Positions 1 to 5,054 of a stretch of 5,864 bases of DNA are shown here, piece by piece (the stretch's first letter is position 1; the number at the start of each line of letters is the position of its first letter). The DNA lies in assembly GCA_003503535.1 (NCBI GenBank), contig DOCI01000071.1:15731-21594 (forward strand). The letters are read 5' to 3'. The notes beneath the pieces were generated by a model. The model worked only from the letters and a program-made list of their open reading frames with translations, was not told the DNA's origin and searched no databases. The translations under genes were made by a program, and so were the position numbers. This DNA is from Planctomycetaceae bacterium (GTDB lineage Bacteria; Planctomycetota; Planctomycetia; Planctomycetales; Planctomycetaceae).

Positions 1-2543
1 TTGTTGCCCAGGTTAGGATAGATCGACGGGTTGTTGAATAAAAATCCGGGAGCTCCTTCCTGAGATACAATTTGCTGAGAGGTCGTCTGAATGTTCTGGT
101 TTGTTGTGGTATTCGTGACGGTCAAGAGGTTGTCAATCACGCTGCGGTCAAACAGAATTGAATCCTGAAATCCGAGTTCAACACCGAATTCATCCAGATT
201 ATTCAACTCCACTTCTACAAGTAAGGCTTGAATGACCACCTGAGCTGGATCGCAATCGATTTGCTCGACCACCGCCATGATCTCCGCAAAATACTCCGGA
301 GTGGCACTAATCAACAGATTGTTACTCAATGGTTCAGGAACAATAATGACTTCACGCTCCAGCAGTTCGAACGAACTGACCAGTGCAGGATCAATCGAAT
401 TCAATTCTCGTTGCGATTCCAGAAACAGATTAATCGCCTCGGCGGCATCGGCCGCAGGCACGTTTCGCATTTCGATGACCTGATTGATTCGCTTTTTTGG
501 AGCCGCATTATCGAGTCGGAGCAGAATTGCCTCGACCACCGTTAATGCATCACGGCCACCAATAGCCAATATGCTGTTGCTGCGAACATCGACAGAAAAC
601 CGAAGCGGCAGCAGGGTGCTTCCTGTATCACTGGTTCCTGCAAGATTCACGCCGACAGGGCTCTCGGTATTGTTCTCATCAAACAATTCCTGCAATAAAG
701 TTAATGAAGCTGCGGCGTCAGCGTGTGTCAACGTAAAGACTTTCACTTCCGCTTCTGCATCTGATGGCTGATCGAGTGACTGAATCAGTGCAGTGATCAA
801 TGGCAACGATCGCTCCGGAGCAATCACAGTCAAACTGTTTGTACGTGGATCAGCAGAAATGCGTACGTCAGAGAGGATCCCTGATCGGACAAGCTCTGCC
901 TGAGTACCAGAGCCCGCCAGGAATTCAAGGACAAACGATTTCGGCTGATTATTATTTTGCTGCTGATTTCCCTGTTGAGTCGACTGTCTTGGGTTCAACG
1001 CTTCGTCCAGAGCAGTATTAATGAACTCGGCCAGTTCTTCAGCCACAGCATGTTTTAAGGGAACAATTTGCAGACGTGAAATCGCATGCGATTCATCTTT
1101 ATCGAGATCGTGAATCAACTTACTGATTTCTTTCAGATCGCGCGGATCGGCCTGCACAATCAGCGAATTCGTACGTGCATCGGCTGTTATCCGAACACGA
1201 GTTCCCAGGCCGGGACGCTCTTCATAAAACTCTTCAATCACGGTAACCGCTTCAGCCGCACCTGCATTTTTCAAACGGAATAACTGGAGTTGCAGTTTCG
1301 GATCGACTTCCTGATCGAGTTCGTCAATCAACTGCTTGACCGCTTCCATTTCAATCGATGGAGCGACAATCAAAACCGCATTGGGTTGGACGACCGGAAT
1401 CAAATTCACCGACCGATTCTGACGACTGGCTCGTTGATCGGTCGATTGCACAGACTCATAAACACTGTTGAGCAGTGTTGCCAATCCTTCGCTGTTGACC
1501 TGTGTCAAATAACGCAAATGAATTTCCGGAGTCGTCCCGGCACTCATCGTTTCGATAGCACGAACGATCTGCATCACCGATTCCACATCGGCTTCGTTAC
1601 CACGCAAAATCAACAGCCCCAATTCATTTAACGCTTCAATGCTCACATCACCACGAATCTGATCGAGAATTGCATTTAAGTCGGCTGACGGTGCAGGCTG
1701 TGCTGGATTTTCGGCAGTCGGCTGTGTGGGAGCGACTGGAGCTTGTTCATTCTGCGTTGCCGCCTGTTGAACCTGCGCCAGGATTTTCGGCAGTTGTTTG
1801 CTCGTCGCTTCGTGAACTTCCTGAGGTGCAAACATCACTTCGGTGGATTTGTCTTTCGGAGCCGCCCGACTTTTGTCGGCTGCCTGATCCAGAACATCCA
1901 TCACTTCAACCAGTTTCTCACGAGGAGCTTTCTCGGCAACCAGAATAATTCGATTGGACTGCTGATCGATTCCCATCGTGAATGTCACAGGAAGAGTTTT
2001 CCCATCACTCGGAACAGAAACCTTAAACGCAGGCAACCCGAGTGGACCTTCTTCAATCAACTCGGCATGCTCCCCGTAAATATCGTAGACTTGCCGCGCC
2101 AGAGCAGTCGCATTGAGAAACTTGGGTTCAATCGCCAACGCTTCTTGAGAATTCTTCGCAGAAGCGGCAGTGACTTCCTCAAATGCAGCTTGTTCAATCC
2201 TCTGGACTGGAATTTGTTCCGAAGGCTGAGTCATCTGGAGATTTGACACTTCGCCAGATTTTTTGACGGTATTGGGATCTTTTGTCTCATTGACATACGG
2301 AGAATATCGCTGCCGAAACTGATCATCTTCCAGGACAATCAGAAACTTGCCCTTGTCCATAATACGAAATCCAGTCGATTCTAATTCCTGATTGAGAATC
2401 TGAATCGCATCGGCTGGCGTATACGGATTGCGATCGTAGCGACTCAAACGACCTCGGGGAGCCTTCGGCATCACCAGTTGCTGGCCGGTGTCTTCTGACA
2501 GTTCTTTCAGAATGCTCGACCAGCTTTTGCTCACAAATCGCAT
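1..2543 (-). CDS. Secretin (GspD/PilQ-like outer-membrane channel), long form, 3' end outside window
   Basis: Secretins assemble into outer-membrane rings through which type II/III secretion systems or type IV pili pass material. The minus frame stays open for 847 codons to the left edge, so the C-terminus is missing. By my translation, residues 2-75 form an N0-like domain (SWSSILKELSEDTG ... YTPADAIQILNQ). About six secretin_N-type modules follow; recurring module-end strands include ADARTNSLIVQADP, ADPRTNSLTVIAPE and DVRSNSILAIGG. A Pro/Ala/Gln-rich linker lies at about 255-288 and a Gln/Asn-rich loop at about 519-533. The secretin barrel domain starts near residue 766 (QVVIQALLVEVELNN, then EFGVELGF). 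The ATG at 2541-2543 is the only start after an in-frame stop at 2565-2567, but it gives no signal peptide; a fitting one sits just upstream in another frame (2531-2641). The true gene is therefore probably 1-2641 with a one-base break. The family is certain; the secretion system it serves is not. Confidence 0.93.
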   Translation of the reverse strand, partial: MRFVSKSWSSILKELSEDTGQQLVMPKAPRGRLSRYDRNPYTPADAIQILNQELESTGFRIMDKGKFLIVLEDDQFRQRYSPYVNETKDPNTVKKSGEVSNLQMTQPSEQIPVQRIEQAAFEEVTAASAKNSQEALAIEPKFLNATALARQVYDIYGEHAELIEEGPLGLPAFKVSVPSDGKTLPVTFTMGIDQQSNRIILVAEKAPREKLVEVMDVLDQAADKSRAAPKDKSTEVMFAPQEVHEATSKQLPKILAQVQQAATQNEQAPVAPTQPTAENPAQPAPSADLNAILDQIRGDVSIEALNELGLLILRGNEADVESVMQIVRAIETMSAGTTPEIHLRYLTQVNSEGLATLLNSVYESVQSTDQRASRQNRSVNLIPVVQPNAVLIVAPSIEMEAVKQLIDELDQEVDPKLQLQLFRLKNAGAAEAVTVIEEFYEERPGLGTRVRITADARTNSLIVQADPRDLKEISKLIHDLDKDESHAISRLQIVPLKHAVAEELAEFINTALDEALNPRQSTQQGNQQQNNNQPKSFVLEFLAGSGTQAELVRSGILSDVRISADPRTNSLTVIAPERSLPLITALIQSLDQPSDAEAEVKVFTLTHADAAASLTLLQELFDENNTESPVGVNLAGTSDTGSTLLPLRFSVDVRSNSILAIGGRDALTVVEAILLRLDNAAPKKRINQVIEMRNVPAADAAEAINLFLESQRELNSIDPALVSSFELLEREVIIVPEPLSNNLLISATPEYFAEIMAVVEQIDCDPAQVVIQALLVEVELNNLDEFGVELGFQDSILFDRSVIDNLLTVTNTTTNQNIQTTSQQIVSQEGAPGFLFNNPSIYPNLGN

Positions 2544-2641
2544 TGGATTTCGGGCGTATTTTCCTCACCAATTAACCGCGCAGGCTGCAAGACAATACAG
2601 AAAATTGCCGGCAAGCATATTTTGAGAATCAAGTCCCGCAT
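2531..2641 (-). pseudogene. Detached signal-peptide start of the secretin gene (frame break)
   Basis: This 36-codon reading frame starts with ATG at 2639-2641 and has a good Shine-Dalgarno sequence. It encodes a basic-hydrophobic leader (MRDLILKICLPAIFCIVLQ) followed by a polar stretch (GEENTPEIQ), then stops at 2531-2533. This is what the start of an exported secretin should look like, and the stop falls exactly where the N0-like domain begins in the neighbouring frame. Adding one base anywhere between about 2532 and 2563 would join both frames into a continuous protein such as ...EENTPEIQ-x-RFVSKSW. I therefore read it as the 5' end of the same gene. Whether the missing base is a real mutation or a sequence error cannot be decided from one copy. 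An independent 36-residue peptide gene is the less likely alternative. Confidence 0.8.
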
Positions 2642-2647
2642 GGTGGA

Positions 2648-2651
2648 CTCC
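2648..2651 (-). promoter_or_regulatory. Ribosome binding site for the secretin leader ATG
   Basis: The minus strand reads GGAG, then six bases, then the ATG at 2639-2641. The ATG at 2541-2543 has no comparable site at the right distance, so this motif supports 2641 as the true translation start and supports the frame-break reading. Confidence 0.65.
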
Positions 2652-2656
2652 GTAAT

Positions 2657-2670
2657 TGCCTGAACAGGCA
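2657..2670. repeat. Inverted repeat TGCCTG-AA-CAGGCA in the secretin leader region
   Basis: Perfect 6-base arms around a 2-base centre lie only a few bases upstream of the secretin Shine-Dalgarno sequence. Dyads of this shape and position can be operators, or hairpins that affect ribosome access. No regulator gene is seen in the window, so function is inference. Confidence 0.4.
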
Positions 2671-2701
2671 GATGGGGTAAATTAGGAAGGGATTAGGGTG
2701 T

Positions 2702-2717
2702 CGATTCGGGAGAATCG
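2702..2717. repeat. Inverted repeat CGATTC-GGGA-GAATCG upstream of secretin
   Basis: Perfect 6-base arms enclose a 4-base loop about 60 bases upstream of the secretin start. It could form a small RNA hairpin in the leader or be a protein-binding dyad. No T-run follows on either strand, so it is not a classical terminator. Confidence 0.35.
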
Positions 2718-2831
2718 GCAGGGAGGTTATCGATTGTATCGGTTTTAACGACGACTCGACTCTAACCTAAACACCGCTTCCACTCAGAGAGACCGCAAGT
2801 TTTCCAGAAACTTTGAAATTTAAATGGAAAT

Positions 2832-2860
2832 GCAGATGTCAGAAATCGAGCCGCATCTGC
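2832..2860 (-). terminator. Possible hairpin after the 2887-3444 lipoprotein gene
   Basis: GCAGATG at 2832-2838 pairs with CATCTGC at 2854-2860 across a 15-base loop, starting 27 bases past the stop codon of the upstream lipoprotein gene. On the minus strand it is followed by a T-rich but interrupted stretch (ATTTCCATTTAAATTTC), so termination would be weak. It may partly separate transcription of the lipoprotein gene from that of the secretin gene. Confidence 0.3.
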
Positions 2861-2886
2861 CTGGATGATGACTCAATCAGGAGGCT

Positions 2887-3444
2887 CTACTGAGCTTGCA
2901 GTTCGAGCAGGATTGCTCGTTCGAGATCGAGATCTCGACCTTGAGGAATCCAGCCGGAAGGGCGGGATTGACCCAATACTGGTGTCAGATCCCGCTGTAG
3001 TGGAGAAGTCTCCTGAAATGTCGCTCCTCCGGGAGAATTAGCGGTGATCGCATCAATATCTTCCAGCTCTTTCAGAGCCACCACTTGAATCGCATGTCCG
3101 CCTGATTTCACGGGAGATACGGTAATCACGACTTTCCGCCGAATGGTTTGCAGCGTACTTTCCAGACGATTCGACCAGCCCACCGACTCCTTGTGCCAGG
3201 GTTCTAGCAGCCCCGAGCCTGTTCGATACTTCGTTTCGATGGTTCGTGCCTGTCGATTTTCCCGCTCAATTTCAAAGTGAAATCCATGCAAAACATCAAT
3301 CACACGCTCCCACGCCACTTCCTGAGAACTGGCCGAGACGACAAGTGGGTTTGGAACGGTCGCGCTCGCCCGAGGCCGCATCTGCATGGCAGCGCAGCCA
3401 GAGAGCATCGCGAACAGAAATAGTCGGGTGAGAGTTCGAGTCAC
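2887..3444 (-). CDS. Small lipoprotein of unknown family, upstream of the secretin
   Basis: A 185-residue protein if started at GTG 3442-3444. From there the N-terminus is a textbook lipoprotein signal: VTRTLTRLFLF, then lipobox LSGC with the lipidated cysteine at residue 17. The frame is open further up to a TTG at 3559-3561 (224 residues), but this would bury the signal peptide 39 residues in; I prefer the GTG although neither start has a clear ribosome site. Residues about 33-73 read NPLVVSASSQEVAWERVIDV ... FEIERENRQARTIETKY. This pattern (Trp-containing helix, short strand, an acidic/Arg turn, then a strand ending near T-x-Y) recalls BamC/NlpB-like lipoprotein domains, but only as a resemblance. 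The C-terminal third has no motif I recognise. The gene lies in the same orientation as the secretin with a gap of about 245 bases, so a role in secretin assembly is possible but unproven. Confidence 0.82.
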   Translation of the reverse strand: MTRTLTRLFLFAMLSGCAAMQMRPRASATVPNPLVVSASSQEVAWERVIDVLHGFHFEIERENRQARTIETKYRTGSGLLEPWHKESVGWSNRLESTLQTIRRKVVITVSPVKSGGHAIQVVALKELEDIDAITANSPGGATFQETSPLQRDLTPVLGQSRPSGWIPQGRDLDLERAILLELQAQ

Positions 3445-3693
3445 ACTGAAACGAGCCAGTTCGTTAGTTGAAGAAATTCCGCCAGAGAAACAAAGCAGAG
3501 AAACAAGGCGGAGTTTCGTAGAATCCCGATTTGAGAGCAAGAGGAATTCCGGCCTCCACAATCGACAGACATCATAATACTGCTGAATGTGACCAACTGA
3601 CCCAAAAGCAGTCTGCGATTGTAATTTTTACAAAAGCCAGTGGCCTCCAGGGCATCACATCTCTGTTGAATAAAAAACATCGGTTTTTTTTCA
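3445..3693. other. Divergent intergenic region with an AT-rich dyad
   Basis: This stretch separates the minus-strand lipoprotein from the plus-strand small gene, so it should hold promoters for both. Part of it (to 3561) could be coding if the longer TTG start of the lipoprotein is used. I see no convincing -35/-10 pair. The clearest structure is the TTGTAA-TTT-TTACAA dyad at 3619-3633. Confidence 0.4.
3619..3633. promoter_or_regulatory. Inverted repeat TTGTAA-TTT-TTACAA, possible operator
   Basis: Perfect 6-base arms with a 3-base centre sit midway between two divergent genes, the usual position for a regulator binding site. The run of T in the centre makes a stable RNA hairpin unlikely, which favours a DNA-level role. 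No matching regulator is in the window. Confidence 0.35.
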
Positions 3694-3999
3694 ATGAAGA
3701 CATGCATAAGGAGACAACATGCTGGGAATAGTCACTGGGTCAAGCAGACCGAAGAGTTGCGGGAAAAATATCAGGCCGTCCATTTGTGCGAACGGGTGCA
3801 TCAAACCAACCTGCAACCGGAGGGACTTTTCGATCAGGACATCATCGGCGGTGCCGATGCCTTCATGGCCTTCGCCTGGAGTGGAGATATCGAACGAGCG
3901 GTGCTCGATGCTAAAAATACGCAGAGTGGGCCGGCCGACTTTGTCGACTGGGTGCTCAAAGCACAACATGCTCCACCGTTCGCGATCCATGCCTATTGA
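3694..3999 (+). CDS. Unrecognised small protein (up to 101 residues), start uncertain
   Basis: I do not recognise this family. The stretch from about 3757 to the stop at 3997-3999 looks truly coding: balanced composition, ordinary codons, and a plausible soluble mixed sequence (EELREKYQAVHLCERVHQTN ... GGADAFMAFAWSGDIERAV ... DFVDWVLKAQHAPPF). No membrane segment or signal peptide is seen. The start is a problem. ATG 3694 has no ribosome site and its first residues (MKTCIRRQHAG) read across a strong AAGGAG at 3708-3713. That site is ideally spaced for ATG 3719, which lies in a different frame that yields an Arg/Ser/Pro-rich shadow protein. One extra base soon after 3719 would give a natural product such as MLGNSHWVKQTEELREKYQ. 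TTG 3757 is a third possible start. The gene may be intact with an odd start, or frame-broken at the 5' end. Confidence 0.55.
   Translation: MKTCIRRQHAGNSHWVKQTEELREKYQAVHLCERVHQTNLQPEGLFDQDIIGGADAFMAFAWSGDIERAVLDAKNTQSGPADFVDWVLKAQHAPPFAIHAY
3708..3713 (+). promoter_or_regulatory. Strong ribosome binding site AAGGAG, out of frame with the coding sequence
   Basis: AAGGAG is followed by five bases and then ATG at 3719-3721. It is the best Shine-Dalgarno match in the window. The frame it serves does not look like real protein, whereas the frame one base away does, so this site marks a probable indel just downstream. Confidence 0.6.
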
Positions 4000-4092
4000 A
4001 CGGCAAATTCATTTTGCGAAGAGAATTCGGCGAAGTGAATAGATTTCACGTCGATGGGACATCTGTGTTGGATGATTGGTTGACTTGCTGGA

Positions 4093-4110
4093 TTGATGGA
4101 TGTCCATCAA
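4093..4110. terminator. Perfect 8-2-8 palindrome between convergent genes
   Basis: TTGATGGA-TG-TCCATCAA lies between the plus-strand small gene (stop at 3999) and the minus-strand lipoprotein (stop at 4217). As RNA it would fold on either strand, with a short A-rich tract on the plus side. Its location suits a bidirectional terminator, but no proper U-run follows, so a binding site is also possible. Confidence 0.4.
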
Positions 4111-4216
4111 AATCACAACGCATAGGGTGGTTTCGTATGGTCACTCCGAGATCCAATAGACATAATCTGTCGGGCTACCCGCTGCTCCGAATCAACCGGT
4201 GCCACCACCCAATACA

Positions 4217-4663
4217 TTATTTTGATTCCAAGGCCAATTCGATAGTATTACTACCTTCTGGAGTGATCGTTGTCGTTAATCCGGATTGTTCGAAAATCGT
4301 ATATTTAACGGGGATCGTAATATTCGATTCAGAGACAGTGTCGACCTCCTTCGAATCTGCACTTTCAGACGGTTTCTTAGAATCATTTTTATACACGACG
4401 ATGTCGTATTCGCCTTCGACGGCTCCGTCATTCTCTTCGTACGTCGTTAATTGAAAAGAACCATCCTTGGAGGAGACCGCAGAGGCGGAAATATCGTCCG
4501 TTTTTAAACGAAGGAGTATTGACACACCACCCACGGGAGTTCCATTCATAGTAACAACACCACTGGCAGGATATGTCTCTCGATGTTTCGTCGATCCTTC
4601 ATCACCACCACTACATCCCATGACCAACAGGAGCATAAGGCAAAACAACTTACGACAATTCAT
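4217..4663 (-). CDS. Lipoprotein with carboxypeptidase-regulatory-like (transthyretin-like) domain
   Basis: A 148-residue secreted lipoprotein from ATG 4661-4663, supported by GAGGG seven bases upstream; a TTG directly before it would add one residue. The leader (MNCRKLFCLMLLLVMGC) ends in a lipobox-like VMGC with the cysteine at residue 17; Met before Gly is slightly unusual. The mature part has the planctomycete pattern: YPASGVVTMNGTPVGGVSIL, then SKDGSFQLTTYEENDGAVEGEY, then IPVKYTIFEQSGLTTTIT and a closing beta strand. Such proteins form a single beta-sandwich domain. They are commonly found next to DUF1559 genes in planctomycetes, and here the DUF1559 gene lies upstream in the same direction. 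The biochemical role is unknown; structural or binding functions at the outer membrane are guesses. Family placement is confident. Confidence 0.9.
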   Translation of the reverse strand: MNCRKLFCLMLLLVMGCSGGDEGSTKHRETYPASGVVTMNGTPVGGVSILLRLKTDDISASAVSSKDGSFQLTTYEENDGAVEGEYDIVVYKNDSKKPSESADSKEVDTVSESNITIPVKYTIFEQSGLTTTITPEGSNTIELALESK

Positions 4664-4670
4664 CAATAAT

Positions 4671-4675
4671 CCCTC
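4671..4675 (-). promoter_or_regulatory. Ribosome binding site for the transthyretin-like lipoprotein
   Basis: The minus strand reads GAGGG seven bases before ATG 4661-4663. This spacing favours the ATG over the adjacent TTG as the start. Confidence 0.6.
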
Positions 4676-4802
4676 GTTTCATTCGATAATCTTCTACGAA
4701 GCAAACCGCAGTAGAACAAATTCAAAATCAATATGCCTCTGCCTCGTTCTGCCGGAGCGAAATCTCCCATTGCTCTCTTTTTTGTATCCGTGCGTCGGCA
4801 CA

Positions 4803-4820
4803 GAGCATTTGAAAATGCTC
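4803..4820. repeat. Perfect 8-2-8 palindrome GAGCATTT-GA-AAATGCTC
   Basis: The arms match perfectly; as RNA it would form a 7-pair stem with a 4-base loop. It lies about 140 bases upstream of the lipoprotein start. It has the same architecture as the palindrome at 4093-4110 but a different sequence, so the two are not copies of one repeat. No T-run follows on the minus strand, which argues against a simple terminator. Confidence 0.45.
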
Positions 4821-4843
4821 GAAAATAATGCTGACAACCAACA

Positions 4844-4873
4844 GTGGCATCCTGGAATCCTCCATAATGCCAC
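4844..4873. repeat. Inverted repeat GTGGCAT ... ATGCCAC
   Basis: Seven-base perfect arms enclose a 16-base loop, 23 bases from the 4803-4820 palindrome. Together they would make a two-hairpin leader in a minus-strand transcript reaching the lipoprotein. Functional meaning is inference. Confidence 0.35.
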
Positions 4874-5014
4874 CATTGTCGGATCAAAACGTGACGACGA
4901 TGAGAGACAAAACTTAGCAATATCTAGTGCGTCTTCCACACTTATGATTTGGGTTGATGCTCTCTTAAAGCACGACAACGGAGTGCGTTACAGTAATTTG
5001 AGGCCTAAATCCAA

Positions 5015-5027
5015 GCCCTGAAAGGGC
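5015..5027 (-). terminator. Weak hairpin downstream of the DUF1559 gene
   Basis: GCCCT-GAA-AGGGC forms a short GC-rich stem 27 bases past the DUF1559 stop codon. On the minus strand it is followed by TTGGATTT, not a clean T-run, so it would be at best a weak terminator, allowing some readthrough towards the lipoprotein gene. Confidence 0.35.
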
Positions 5028-5054
5028 ACTAGAGTCTGCCTGGCTTGTGTTTTC

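Larger units (their letters stand above)
4664..5054. other. Long non-coding gap between DUF1559 gene and its lipoprotein partner
   Basis: These 391 bases contain open frames on both strands, but their predicted products have the composition of chance frames (rich in Cys, Arg, Ser) and lack ribosome sites. Three inverted repeats lie here: 4803-4820, 4844-4873 and 5015-5027. The stretch probably holds the end of the DUF1559 transcript and the promoter or leader of the lipoprotein gene. Confidence 0.5.

Noticed and set aside
228..2246. Several plus-strand open frames
   Set aside because: They lie antisense to the secretin coding frame, whose minus-strand translation has continuous family motifs; the plus frames have chance-like composition.
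2531..2563. Programmed -1 frameshift joining the secretin leader to its body
   Set aside because: No X-XXY-YYZ slippery heptamer is in frame in the overlap, and no clear stimulatory structure follows; a simple indel is more economical.
2323..2571. Minus-strand 82-residue frame near the secretin start
   Set aside because: Arg/Ser-rich shadow in another frame of the secretin N0-like region; no ribosome site.
2850..3385. An 11-base direct repeat GCCGCATCTGC (2850-2860 and 3375-3385)
   Set aside because: Only two copies, one within coding sequence; length is near what chance allows and no element borders are seen.
3691..3990. Minus-strand 99-residue frame opposite the small plus-strand gene
   Set aside because: The plus frame has better composition and codon pattern; the minus frame looks like its mirror and has no ribosome site.
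3996..4454. Plus-strand 152-residue frame
   Set aside because: Mostly antisense to the well-supported transthyretin-like lipoprotein.
4467..5021. Long plus-strand and two minus-strand frames across the gap before 5054
   Set aside because: Partly antisense to the lipoprotein; products rich in Ser, Arg, Cys with no recognisable motif or ribosome site.
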